Assembly (NCBI GenBank): GCA_016720545.1
Contig: JADKKK010000004.1
Coordinates: 372,001 to 436,000 of the forward strand
Direction: 5' to 3'
DNA from: Myxococcales bacterium
GTDB lineage: Bacteria; Myxococcota_A; Polyangia; Polyangiales; Polyangiaceae
DNA: 64,000 bases
Shown here piece after piece: positions 8,736-16,307 of the stretch. Positions within the stretch are counted from its first letter, which is position 1; every line of letters starts with the position of its first letter. A program made the translations under genes and the position numbers. The notes under the pieces are model-generated. The model was not told the DNA's origin and ran no database searches. It saw only the letters and a program-made list of their open reading frames with translations.

Positions 8736-9509
8736 ATGCCCTGCAAGCTCGCCCATGCCGTCGCTTCACTCTCCGTCCTGTCGCTCGTCGTCGCCGCGCT
8801 CCCGTCGGCCTGCGGGGGCAAGACCAGCGCTCTCGAGCCCGACGCCGCGCCTTCCCCCAGCGTGGTCCCGAGCGACGCGGCGCCCGCGTCGCCGCTCGAC
8901 GCGGGCGACGCGATCGTGGGCGACGCGAGCGCGGGCGACTGCGCGGCGCGCGGCGGCGTGTGTCTCCCGAAGGGTGCCGCGGCGCCACCTGATCGCCGCC
9001 CCGCGGGTCCGGGGGAGGGCGCGTGCGGCGGCGGAGACGTATGCTGGGTCAAGGCGACCCCCGCCAGCGGACGGTGCGCGACCCATCCCGAGTGCAACCC
9101 GGATCCGACCATCTCTGCGCTCCATGGTGAGTGCTTCTTCGGTGTGTGCGTGTGCAAGGCCGGCTTTCACGTGCAGCCGAACGGGAAATGCGACAAGCCG
9201 CCGCCGCCCGAGTGCGCGAAGCAGGGCGGCAGGTGTTTCCAGCAGCCGGCGACCTGCCCGGCGGGAAACCTGTCCGGCACCGACGACCTGAACCGCACCT
9301 GCGGCGACTTCGTGGAGGCTGTGTGCTGCTCGCCCGAGGCGGCCTGCAAGGGGCCGCGCAAGGTCGACGGGGGGGGAGGTGGCGTGGAGGTGCCGGTGGG
9401 GTTCGTGTGCTGCGCACCCAACGACGCCCTGCGGCCCCCGGCCTGCGTGAACGGGTGGCAGACCTGCCCGGCGGGCCTCACGCCCGTCGCGCTCCCCGGC
9501 GGCTGCTAG
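8736..9509 (+). CDS. Cys-rich secreted lipoprotein of unknown function
   Basis: 257 residues. The signal peptide ends in lipobox SACG, then a Pro/Ser/Asp-Ala linker runs to about residue 70. The mature part is rich in cysteine, about two dozen residues in spaced pairs such as CFFGVCVC, CGDFVEAVCC and FVCCAP. This suggests several small disulfide-bonded modules, like the EGF-like or variable Cys-rich repeats common in surface proteins of these bacteria. I do not recognise a named family. The TAG stop at 9507-9509 is part of the CTAG end of the adjoining foldback repeat, so the last codons may have been defined by insertion of that element. Confidence 0.75.
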   Translation: MPCKLAHAVASLSVLSLVVAALPSACGGKTSALEPDAAPSPSVVPSDAAPASPLDAGDAIVGDASAGDCAARGGVCLPKGAAAPPDRRPAGPGEGACGGGDVCWVKATPASGRCATHPECNPDPTISALHGECFFGVCVCKAGFHVQPNGKCDKPPPPECAKQGGRCFQQPATCPAGNLSGTDDLNRTCGDFVEAVCCSPEAACKGPRKVDGGGGGVEVPVGFVCCAPNDALRPPACVNGWQTCPAGLTPVALPGGC

Positions 9510-9819
9510 TCCCCTGGAGTCGTGGTTCGTGTCAGAAGTCCGGTCTTCGGTGTCATTCCGAGGAGCGAGGGGGGGAGCGAGGGGGTGCCCCGCTTTCGGC
9601 GGCGGCGGGCCCGTCCTCAACTCGGACGTCGTTCCGCGCGGTGGAGGCGGCGCTTTGCGCTCAGGGGACAGTGGTTTCGGGTGTGACCGCGCGAGAACGC
9701 CGACCCTCGAACATGAGTATCCTCCCACCGCCGCCGAAAACGGGACACCCCCTCGCTCCCTTGTGGCGAAAGGCCGAGCCGCGCGACTTCTGGAAGGGAT
9801 CACGCTTCCAGGGGACTAG
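9506..9819 (+). mobile_element. foldback repeat, copy A (~314 bp, CTAG-bounded)
   Basis: First of three copies of one sequence in the window. The left end reads CTAGTCCCCTGGAGTCGTGG and the right end, read on the other strand, CTAGTCCCCTGGAAGCGTGA. The two ends therefore form imperfect terminal inverted repeats of about 35 bp that both close with CAGAAGTC. Inside, the arms are again complementary: GAGCGAGGGGGTG and TTTCGGCGGCGG near 9574-9605 are mirrored near 9725-9765, so the whole unit can fold into one long imperfect hairpin. It carries no convincing gene; short open frames across it differ in phase between copies. It resembles a non-autonomous foldback (MITE-type) element. A CTAG duplication would fit the YTAR target rule of IS5-group elements, which is inference. 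Confidence 0.75.
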
Positions 9820-10119
9820 TCTCCTGGAGTCGTGGTTCGTATCAGAAGTCCGGTCTTCGGTGTCATGCCGAGGAGCGAGGGGGCGAGGGGTGCCCCGTTT
9901 TCGGCGGCGGCGGGCGTCCTCAACTCGGACGTCGTTCCGCGCGGTGGAGGCGGCGCTTTGCGCTCAGGGACGGTGGTTTCGGGTGTGACCGCGCGAGAAC
10001 GCCGACCCTCGAACATGAGTATCCTCCCCGCCGCCGAAAACGGGACACCCCCTCGCTCCCTTGTGGCGAAAGGCCGAGCCGCGCGACTTCTGGAAGGGAT
10101 CACGCTTCCAGGAGACTAG
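9816..10119 (+). mobile_element. foldback repeat, copy B (~304 bp, tandem to copy A)
   Basis: Same orientation as copy A, sharing one CTAG (9816-9819) at the junction, so the two lie head to tail with no spacer. Compared with A it has small indels (a shorter poly-G stretch after GAGCGAGG and a shorter CCACCGCCGCC block) and scattered substitutions. The right end closes at CTAG 10116-10119. Tandem copies sharing the target tetranucleotide suggest insertion into the CTAG end of an existing copy, or unequal exchange. Confidence 0.75.
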
Positions 10120-10132
10120 GGCTCGAGGCCAC

Positions 10133-10165
10133 AAAACGCCGAAGGGCGCCCGAAGTGGGCGCCCT
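10133..10165 (-). terminator. intrinsic terminator of the MYXO-CTERM gene
   Basis: On the minus strand, a perfect 9-bp stem AGGGCGCCC / GGGCGCCCT with a 5-base loop (10143-10165) is followed by a short T run (AAAA on the plus strand at 10133-10136). It lies 26 bp beyond the stop at 10191, the usual place for a rho-independent terminator. The T tract is short. Confidence 0.7.
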
Positions 10166-10190
10166 CCAGGGGACCGCGGCGCTGCCGGCG

Positions 10191-11807
10191 CTACGAGCGC
10201 GCGTCGTCGCGGCGGCGGCGACGCGCCACGGCTCCGACGAACAGCCCGAGCACCATGCTCAGCACGGCGCTGCTACCGAGCGTCGACGCGGGGGTGGCCG
10301 CGCAGCCACCGGGGTCTTCTGCCGCGGGCGGCGTCACGCCGGGGTCCACCGGGACACCCGAGTCGGTGCCCGGATCGGGCGGCGGCGGGGGCGCCGAGTC
10401 CGGGACGCTCGCGTCGACGGGCGGGGCCGCGTCGGGCTTGCCCGAGTCGGCGCCCGCGTCGGGCACGGGGATCGGCGTGCAGGTGCCGGGCTTCAGGTCC
10501 ACCGACGAGCACTTCTCGCCGGTCGGGCAGCCATTCCCCACCGTGGTGTCGCCGCGGCAACCCGCCTTGCACTTGAGCGTGCCCGCGTCGCAGATCTTGC
10601 CGCTGGTCTTGGTGCCGCAGTCGGCGTCGGTGTCGCAGTCGTCCGTGCAGCGGCCGGTGCCCACGTCGCAGCGCGGGGTCGTGCCCCCGCAGTCGGCGGC
10701 GGCGGTGCAGCGGCCGCAGCTGCCCGACTTGGCGCCGGCGGTGAAGCAGGTGGGGTTCGCCGGGGGGCAGGCGGGCATCATGCCGGAGCCGTCGTTGCCC
10801 GCGCACGCCTTGCAGGTCTTGAACGCGGAGCCCGCGACGTCGACGCAGAACGGCGAGTTGGCGGTGCACGGGGACGCCCCCGCGCTGCCGAAGTCGCCGG
10901 AGCACGCGCTCGCGCACGAGCCCTTGTTCGCGCCGGCGGTCTCGCAGATCGGCGCGGCCGCGGTGGGGCACGGTCGCGTCGCGCCCGCCTGACCGTTGTT
11001 CCCGTTGCAATCCATGCACTTGGCGTTGCTCGCCGCGTCGCCCCCTGCGCAGACCGGCGTGTTCCCCGCGCACGCCGCGTGCGACGCGGTGTCGGCCGGC
11101 GGCGTGGCGCCGCACGCCCCCATGGTGAGCTGGACGTCGTCGAAGTCCACGGGCGGCAAGCTGCCGTCGGAGACGCTGCAGCCGCCTGAGCCGCAGAAGT
11201 TCACGAACTTGATCTGCGCGTGGGTGCGCCCCGCGGGGATCGTGAAGGTCTTCCCGGTCCACCGCCACTGCGTGTCGTTCGTGATCGGGTTCGACGCGAC
11301 CCCGTTGCACGCCGAGCCGCCGCCGTTCGTGAAGCCGCCGGAGCTCAGCAGCCAGCACTCGGTGTCGGTCGAGGAGGTCGGGCTCACGAGGCCCGCGGCG
11401 CCCGTGTACACCACGCCCATGAACGGCTGCCCACCGGCGGCGGCGCGCGTCCACGCGCTGAGGCAGTACTCCTGCCCGGCGGTTACGGCCATCACGTTGG
11501 CGCCGATGCCGAACACGCGGCCGCCGGAGACCCCGTTGGTCTCGCGGACGTACTTGCCGGCGCACGCGGCGCCCGGGCCGTCGTCCGCGACGGAGCTGCG
11601 CACCACGATGGGCTGACCCGGCGTCGAGTAGGTGTTCGAGGCCGTCGACGAGGAGCTTCGCCACTTCGCCGCGTCGGCGCCGAGCTCCCAGCTCTCCTTC
11701 ACTTGCGCGTGCGCGACGGCGGGGAGCGAGGCCACGGCACTGAGCGCGAGCCCGACGAGGAGCGGGGTGAGCGTCGAGGGACGGTTCTTCAACGTGAGGT
11801 TTTTCAT
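10191..11807 (-). CDS. exported Cys-rich surface protein with MYXO-CTERM-like tail
   Basis: 538 residues from ATG 11807, chosen for the GGAGAG ribosome-binding site and the good signal peptide (LLVGLALSAVASLPAVAHA). The N-terminal 200 residues form a beta-rich domain (ESWELGADAAKWRSS, SAWTRAAAGGQPFMGVVYTG) resembling a carbohydrate-binding type jelly roll. The middle 250 residues are Cys-rich repeats (CTAAADCGGTTPRCDVGTGRC, CDTDADCGTKTSGKICD) like Dickkopf / myxobacterial Cys-rich repeats. A Pro/Asp-rich linker leads to a C-terminus with GGCAATP, a hydrophobic helix and an RRRRR cluster, the layout of a MYXO-CTERM sorting signal. Proteins with that tail are anchored at the outer surface or released after sorting. 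The ligand is unknown. Confidence 0.8.
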   Translation of the reverse strand: MKNLTLKNRPSTLTPLLVGLALSAVASLPAVAHAQVKESWELGADAAKWRSSSSTASNTYSTPGQPIVVRSSVADDGPGAACAGKYVRETNGVSGGRVFGIGANVMAVTAGQEYCLSAWTRAAAGGQPFMGVVYTGAAGLVSPTSSTDTECWLLSSGGFTNGGGSACNGVASNPITNDTQWRWTGKTFTIPAGRTHAQIKFVNFCGSGGCSVSDGSLPPVDFDDVQLTMGACGATPPADTASHAACAGNTPVCAGGDAASNAKCMDCNGNNGQAGATRPCPTAAAPICETAGANKGSCASACSGDFGSAGASPCTANSPFCVDVAGSAFKTCKACAGNDGSGMMPACPPANPTCFTAGAKSGSCGRCTAAADCGGTTPRCDVGTGRCTDDCDTDADCGTKTSGKICDAGTLKCKAGCRGDTTVGNGCPTGEKCSSVDLKPGTCTPIPVPDAGADSGKPDAAPPVDASVPDSAPPPPPDPGTDSGVPVDPGVTPPAAEDPGGCAATPASTLGSSAVLSMVLGLFVGAVARRRRRDDARS

Positions 11808-11863
11808 GGCTCTCCGGCGGGGTGTGCGGTCGTAAGGAAGCGCGCCTGCGCGCGTGACACCGC

Positions 11864-11892
11864 AGAATAGCGCAACCCATCCGCGGGGGCAG
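11864..11892 (-). promoter_or_regulatory. possible promoter of the MYXO-CTERM gene
   Basis: On the minus strand, CTGCCC (11887-11892) and TATTCT (11864-11869) are 17 bp apart. Transcription would start about 50 bp before the ATG at 11807, leaving room for the visible ribosome-binding site. The -35 box matches poorly. Confidence 0.4.
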
Positions 11893-11957
11893 GGAGAAAT
11901 CGGGGTGTGCGTTGGAGCGCGCAGACGTCGACGAAGCACGGTACAATGCCGCCCACG

Positions 11958-12752
11958 ATGCGCACCCTCCTCGCTGCCGATCCGAAGCCGGCGACCCCTC
12001 GCCGCAGCTCGCGGTCTCTTGCCATGGGGCTCTTCTCCGCGTGGGTATTCGCCGCCGGCTGCGCCGGGCAGAAGGCTCGCCCGGTCGAGATGGTGCCGAT
12101 CGGCACGAACGCGCCGGCCCTCGACGGGGAGGCCTACCCGACCAACAAGCCGCCGCCGGTGGCCGACAACGGGCAGCCGAAGGGCTGCGCCGTGAACGAC
12201 GTCGAGGAGATCGCCGAGTGGCTGAAGAACGACAAGTGCAAGATCCCCGCTTCGGAGGTCGAGCGCACGTCGGGGCTCAGCGAGAAGCTCGAGTGGAAGC
12301 TCACGGCCTCCACCAACGAGATCGTCGCCGGCGGGCGCGTCGATTTGATGCTCACGCTGAAGAACAAGTCGAGCGAGAGCGTGGCGCTCGTCTTCAACGT
12401 CGACGGTCCGAGCTTCACGACCCAGTCGTTCGACCCGAAGGGCAAGCGCATCGGCGAGCCCTCCGGCAAGCCCAAGCCGCCGACGGGCGTCACCCTGGAG
12501 GAGACGACCCGCACCGTGCGCCTCAACGTCAGCTCCGGCGCCACGCTGAAGACGAAGCTCTTCTGGGACGCGGTGAAGCTGAAGTGGGCGCCCGAGAAGA
12601 TCGAGGGGTCGTTCGTGACTCCGGGCACCTTCCCCGCGGTCCCGGCCGGCAACTTGAAGCCCGGCACCTACACCGTGCGGCTCGCGACCTCGCTGAACGG
12701 CGTCTCCGACGACTCGCTGCCCAAGCTCAGCATGGTCGTCACGAAGGACTAG
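11958..12752 (+). CDS. lipoprotein with Ig-like / beta-sandwich domain, unknown function
   Basis: About 264 residues. The n-region holds PRRSSR before a hydrophobic stretch and lipobox AAGC at about residue 35. A disordered Pro-rich segment follows, then a single beta-rich domain (LEWKLTASTNEIVAGGRVDLMLTLKNKSSESVALVFNVDG) that reads like an Ig-like or BsuPI-type fold for envelope proteins. A TACAAT box at 11942-11947 overlaps the ATG at 11946, so the next ATG at 11958 is preferred, giving an almost leaderless message. No enzyme motif is seen. It is divergent from the MYXO-CTERM gene. Confidence 0.65.
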   Translation: MRTLLAADPKPATPRRSSRSLAMGLFSAWVFAAGCAGQKARPVEMVPIGTNAPALDGEAYPTNKPPPVADNGQPKGCAVNDVEEIAEWLKNDKCKIPASEVERTSGLSEKLEWKLTASTNEIVAGGRVDLMLTLKNKSSESVALVFNVDGPSFTTQSFDPKGKRIGEPSGKPKPPTGVTLEETTRTVRLNVSSGATLKTKLFWDAVKLKWAPEKIEGSFVTPGTFPAVPAGNLKPGTYTVRLATSLNGVSDDSLPKLSMVVTKD

Positions 12753-12916
12753 AGCGCCGAACCGCTTGATTCGGTCGGCTTCTCGCCGATTTACGTCGCC
12801 GTACTTCGTTGCTCCTCCTCGCCTAGCAGCCGCCCGCGGCTCGGGCGGAGATCGGCGAAAACGGGAATTGTAGCGAGCGGTTGAGCGTGCCCTGGACGCT
12901 CCGTTCTACACGCGGC

Positions 12917-12945
12917 GAGGCCCGCCCCGGGGAGGGACGGGCCTC
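12917..12945 (-). terminator. hairpin downstream of the small exported protein gene
   Basis: An 8-bp stem GAGGCCCG / CGGGCCTC with a 13-base loop lies 43 bp beyond the minus-strand stop at 12988. No T tract follows on either strand, so it may be a weak or rho-assisted terminator for either convergent gene. Confidence 0.4.
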
Positions 12946-12987
12946 GGGCGACCTGCGTCTGTCGCGTGAGCGCGCGGGTGCTTGGGC

Positions 12988-13425
12988 TCAGCGCCGGTGG
13001 CCGCCGGCTTGACCATGACGGTTCGCGCCTGCGGGCCGCAGCGCGCGCGCCGTCTCGCGCACCTTCTTGGCCTCTTCCTTGGTGACGACGTTGTCCGCCA
13101 CGGCCTTGGCGACCTCCGCGTTCACCGTGGCGACCGCCGCGTTGAAGCGGTCGCGGGCCGCGCGCTGCTTGTCGGCCGGGAGGCTCGCGATGCGCTCCTC
13201 GAGGCGCTGCCTCGCCTTCACCATTCGCTGGTCGACCCTCGCCTTGAACTGCGCGCCCGGCATCGGGAACTTCTTCTCGTGGTTGCCGTCCTTGCGGGCC
13301 TCGCGGGCCGCCGCGTTCGCGTGAGGAGCGCCTTCTTGCGTCGGGCGCGCGCTCTCGGCCGAGGCCGCGGTGGCGAAGGTGAGGGCGAGCGAGAGGGCGG
13401 CGGCGAACGTCGTGAGAAATCGCAT
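12988..13425 (-). CDS. small exported helical protein (Spy/CpxP-like size), unknown
   Basis: 145 residues from ATG 13425, preceded by GAAGGAG at good spacing. A clean signal peptide (MRFLTTFAAALSLALTFATAASA) is followed by a charged helical protein: FKARVDQRMVKARQRLEERIASLPADKQRAARDRFN, then AKVADNVV-type segments and a basic His/Arg tail. The repeated RxxxxR/LEERI pattern and the length recall periplasmic chaperone-like proteins of the Spy/CpxP kind, but the LTXXQ motif is not evident, so I leave the family open. It has its own ribosome-binding site and is not tightly joined to its neighbours. Confidence 0.7.
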   Translation of the reverse strand: MRFLTTFAAALSLALTFATAASAESARPTQEGAPHANAAAREARKDGNHEKKFPMPGAQFKARVDQRMVKARQRLEERIASLPADKQRAARDRFNAAVATVNAEVAKAVADNVVTKEEAKKVRETARALRPAGANRHGQAGGHRR

Positions 13426-13534
13426 GGTGGGCTCCTTCGGGCGACCGGCAGGCGGGGTTTGGTGCAGGGTGCCTTGCTCGGTCTTGGCGAGTAGACGACC
13501 GGCGATCGCGGAAGCTTCGGAGATTCAGCCTTCT

Positions 13535-14914
13535 TTACAGAGGCGGCGGGCCGTCGGCGGGCGCCACCTCGGGGCACCGCGCGGCGCCGGGCCGACGCGG
13601 GAGGATGAGCGCGCGCTCGGGCGCGGCGTGGGCCGCGACGAGCGCGAAATGCTCGTACGCACACGGCACCACGCGGATGGCGGGGGCGCCCGCCGCGCGC
13701 AAGCGCTCGCCCTCGGACACCTGCTGGGCCCGGCTCGTTTCGCCCCCACCCGGGGGATGGGCGAGCCGCGACAGGGCGAGCAACCCCGCGGCTCCCGCGA
13801 GCAGGGCGGCGCCGCGACGGAGCCGCTGGGAGCCGGAGGCGAAGAGCTCGGCGACGCCCACGGGCACGAGCAGGAACGCGACGGGCAGGAGCGCGCGCTC
13901 GGCGTGGTGCGTCGGCGCGCCGTCGCGGAGGTTGCCGTACACCAGGAACGCGACCACGGCGGTCGCCGCGAGCGCGCACGCGACCGACGCGGTCGCAAAC
14001 GGCGCCGGCGTCGAAAGCGTCACCGACGAGCGCCGCCCGCGCCAGCGCGCCGCGGACGCGAACGCGACGAGCGCCCCGAGCGCGGAGGTCTCCGGCAGAT
14101 GAACGAGCAGGAGCCCGGGGTACGCCCACACGCGCTCGAGCACCCCGAGCTGCGGGCCGCCGAGCGCGCGCTTGTAGCCCGCCACACGCGCTACGAAGTG
14201 CGTGGCCGAGCCGTGCGAGGCCTGGTTCCACGCCATCCACCCGAACGGTCCCGCCAGCGCGAGGAGAGCGCCCGCGGCGACGGCTGCGCGCTGGCCCCCC
14301 GCGGCGGACCTCGCCGAACGCGCGAGCAGCGCCGCGACCACGACGGCCGCGGGCCACGCCTCGTAGCGGGAGAGCGTCGCGGCGCACGTGAGGGCGCCCG
14401 CGGCGATCGCCGTGGCCCCCGAGGCGCGTGGCGCCGGCAGCGCCGCGAGGAGCACACCCGCGGCCAGGAACGCCGCTGTGGGGGCCTCGGGGACCGTCGC
14501 CGCGGTGGTCCATAAGGTCCACGGGAGGAGAAAGAGCGTCGCGAGCCCCACGACGCGGCTCCGGCGCGGCACCTCCGAGGCGACGAGCGCGCCATGCAGC
14601 GCGACGCCCGCGACGATCGAGAGCGCGATCGACGCGAGCCTCGCGGTCGCGAGGGAGCGCCCGAGCAAGGTCATGGTGGCGCCCATGACCCAGAAGGGGA
14701 ACGGGAGCCAGCTCGTCCCGCTGGGGTCGAGCCGCGGCGCCGCGACCCACTGCTCAGCGATGACCACGCGCGCGTAGTCGTCGTCGGAGATGGCGCGGAA
14801 GCCGGTCGCGAGCACGCCCAGGGTCGCGACCGTTCGGACGCCCGCGACCCCAACGAGCTCGAGCCACAGCTCGGGTCGGCTCACGTCCCGATGGCCTCCG
14901 CGCACCAGGCTCAC
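13535..14914 (-). CDS. GT39/PMT-like polytopic glycosyltransferase
   Basis: 459 residues from GTG 14914. The protein has about ten hydrophobic helices and an early acidic motif ISDDDYARVV at about residue 42, in the first extracytoplasmic loop. That is where dolichol- or polyprenyl-phosphate-mannose dependent glycosyltransferases of the GT-C / PMT (ArnT-like) class carry their catalytic Asp or Glu. Aromatic residues follow (SWLPFPFWVMGATM), as in the family. It probably transfers a sugar from a lipid carrier to protein or lipid in the periplasm; donor and acceptor are unknown. It lies 26 bp after secG on the same strand and may ride on the gap-pgk-tpiA-secG transcript. Confidence 0.7.
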   Translation of the reverse strand: MSLVRGGHRDVSRPELWLELVGVAGVRTVATLGVLATGFRAISDDDYARVVIAEQWVAAPRLDPSGTSWLPFPFWVMGATMTLLGRSLATARLASIALSIVAGVALHGALVASEVPRRSRVVGLATLFLLPWTLWTTAATVPEAPTAAFLAAGVLLAALPAPRASGATAIAAGALTCAATLSRYEAWPAAVVVAALLARSARSAAGGQRAAVAAGALLALAGPFGWMAWNQASHGSATHFVARVAGYKRALGGPQLGVLERVWAYPGLLLVHLPETSALGALVAFASAARWRGRRSSVTLSTPAPFATASVACALAATAVVAFLVYGNLRDGAPTHHAERALLPVAFLLVPVGVAELFASGSQRLRRGAALLAGAAGLLALSRLAHPPGGGETSRAQQVSEGERLRAAGAPAIRVVPCAYEHFALVAAHAAPERALILPRRPGAARCPEVAPADGPPPL

Positions 14915-14940
14915 GCGAGGCGTGTCGTTGGCGGAGGGGA

Positions 14941-15309
14941 TCAGTTGGAGGGCGCGGGGGCCGGCGCCGAGGGGGCCGCCGAGGCCGGCGTCGGCGCCGA
15001 GTCCTTCCCGCGGGCGAAGCCACGATCATCGCGCTTCTTGTTCTCCGCGGCCTGGCGGTCCTTCAGCGCGTGGTCTCCCGAGGACGACAGGTACGCGAGC
15101 GACACGCTCGTCGTGAAGAAGATGACCGCGCAGATGCCGGTGCCGCGCGTGAGGAAGTTGCCGGCGCCACGCCCGCCGAAGACCTGAGCCGCGCCGCCGC
15201 CGCCGCCGAGGGCCGCGCCCATGCCGCCGCCCTTGCCCTGCTGAACGAGGATGAACAGCACGAGGAAGACACAAACCAACACGTGGATAATGCTGAGGAA
15301 AGTGTTCAC
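14941..15309 (-). CDS. secG: protein translocase subunit SecG
   Basis: 122 residues. Two membrane helices (IIHVLVCVFLVLFILVQQGKGGG and GICAVIFFTTSVSLAYL) flank the conserved QQGKGGGMGA and GNFLTRGT stretch that marks SecG. A charged Ala/Pro-rich tail of about 35 residues extends beyond the second helix, longer than in E. coli SecG (110 residues in total) but common in Deltaproteobacteria-type genomes. SecG binds SecYE and SecA and helps protein export at the inner membrane. It follows tpiA by about 60 bp, and the tpiA-secG order is conserved in many bacteria, which supports both calls. Confidence 0.93.
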   Translation of the reverse strand: MNTFLSIIHVLVCVFLVLFILVQQGKGGGMGAALGGGGGAAQVFGGRGAGNFLTRGTGICAVIFFTTSVSLAYLSSSGDHALKDRQAAENKKRDDRGFARGKDSAPTPASAAPSAPAPAPSN

Positions 15310-15369
15310 TAAAAGAGTTCTCGAGGACTGTCGCGGGGGGTGGGGCGGGGTACCGGAGGCGAGGGAGGT

Positions 15370-16152
15370 CTAGCCCTGGCCCCGAGCGGCGATGCCTTCT
15401 GCCGCTCGGGCGATAGCACCGAACGACGCCACGTCCAAGCTCGCACCGCCGATGAGGCCGCCGTCGATGTTGGGGCACGTGAGCAGCGCCTCGGCGTTGT
15501 CGGGCTTGAGCGACCCACCGTAGAGGATGCGCGTGCGATCGGAGAGCTCGGCGCTCACGCCCGCCAGCTGCGCGCGGATCGCCGCGTGCACCTCCTCCGC
15601 CTCGGCGGGGCCCGCGACCTTGCCCGTGCCGATCGCCCACACCGGCTCGTAGGCGATGGCGACGGGCAGGCTCGCGCCCTGGAGCGCCGACAGCACGGCG
15701 GCGACCTGCCGGCTCACGACCGCGAGGGTCTCGTGGGTCTCACGCTCGGCGAGGGTCTCGCCCACGCACACGATCGGCGAGAGGCCCGCCGCGAGGGCCG
15801 CGGCGGTCTTGCTGGCCACTCCCTCGTCGGTCTCGCCGAACAGCTGGCGACGCTCCGAGTGCCCGAGGATGACCCACCCGCAGCCCGCGTCCGCGAGCAT
15901 CGCCGGGGAGATCTCCCCCGTGTAGGCGCCCTTGTCCTTCTCGTGGACGTTCTGGGCGGCCAGGAGCACGCCCGTGCCCTCGCACTCGTGGGCGATCGCC
16001 GCGAGCACCGTGAACGGCGGCGCGACGAGCAGCTCCACGTGGGGCACCGCCTTCGCGAGGAGCCCGCACTCTGCGGCGAGGGTGATACCGCTCGCGCCTC
16101 CGTGGTGCATCTTCCAGTTGCCTGCAATGAGGGCGGTGCGCTTCGGGTTCAT
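15370..16152 (-). CDS. tpiA: triose-phosphate isomerase
   Basis: 260 residues, the usual length. All catalytic parts are visible: AGNWKMH (Lys near residue 14), ILGHSERR (catalytic His), AYEPVWAIGTG (catalytic Glu and loop 6) and the phosphate-binding ILYGGSLKPDN and GGLIGGASL near the C-terminus. The enzyme interconverts dihydroxyacetone phosphate and glyceraldehyde 3-phosphate in the cytoplasm. It sits between pgk and secG in a gap-pgk-tpiA-secG run. The 155 bp to pgk hold a seven-copy octamer repeat, so it may be partly uncoupled from pgk. Confidence 0.97.
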   Translation of the reverse strand: MNPKRTALIAGNWKMHHGGASGITLAAECGLLAKAVPHVELLVAPPFTVLAAIAHECEGTGVLLAAQNVHEKDKGAYTGEISPAMLADAGCGWVILGHSERRQLFGETDEGVASKTAAALAAGLSPIVCVGETLAERETHETLAVVSRQVAAVLSALQGASLPVAIAYEPVWAIGTGKVAGPAEAEEVHAAIRAQLAGVSAELSDRTRILYGGSLKPDNAEALLTCPNIDGGLIGGASLDVASFGAIARAAEGIAARGQG

Positions 16153-16214
16153 CGGTGCCTTGGTCTGTGCGTCGGGTGCGAGCGGGCGCGGGGCGGTGCG
16201 CGAGTGCGCCCCCC

Positions 16215-16273
16215 TGCGTGAATGCGTGAATGCGTGAATGCGTGAATGCGTGAATGCGTGAATGCGTGAATGC
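16215..16273. repeat. 7 x TGCGTGAA tandem repeat between pgk and tpiA
   Basis: Seven perfect copies of the octamer TGCGTGAA (16215-16270) end with a partial TGC. The array fills much of the leader between the pgk stop and the tpiA start. It is just followed by two CTAG tetranucleotides (16273 and 16281 region). Perfect short repeats of this kind usually vary in copy number. Confidence 0.95.
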
Positions 16274-16307
16274 TAGATGTCTAGAGCTGCAGATGCCTGT
16301 CGAGGGG

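Noticed and set aside
9529..10103. Several open frames inside foldback copies A and B
   Set aside because: They are in different frames in different copies and on both strands, and reflect the palindromic GC-rich repeat.
12753..12900. Possible dispersed repeat between two small genes
   Set aside because: The phrase TCGCCGATTTACG and its partial inverse nearby hinted at a repeat, but no second copy is present in the window.
16215..16273. Octamer array considered as a CRISPR or replication-origin iteron array
   Set aside because: No spacers, and no replication gene or AT-rich region nearby; it sits within a glycolytic operon.
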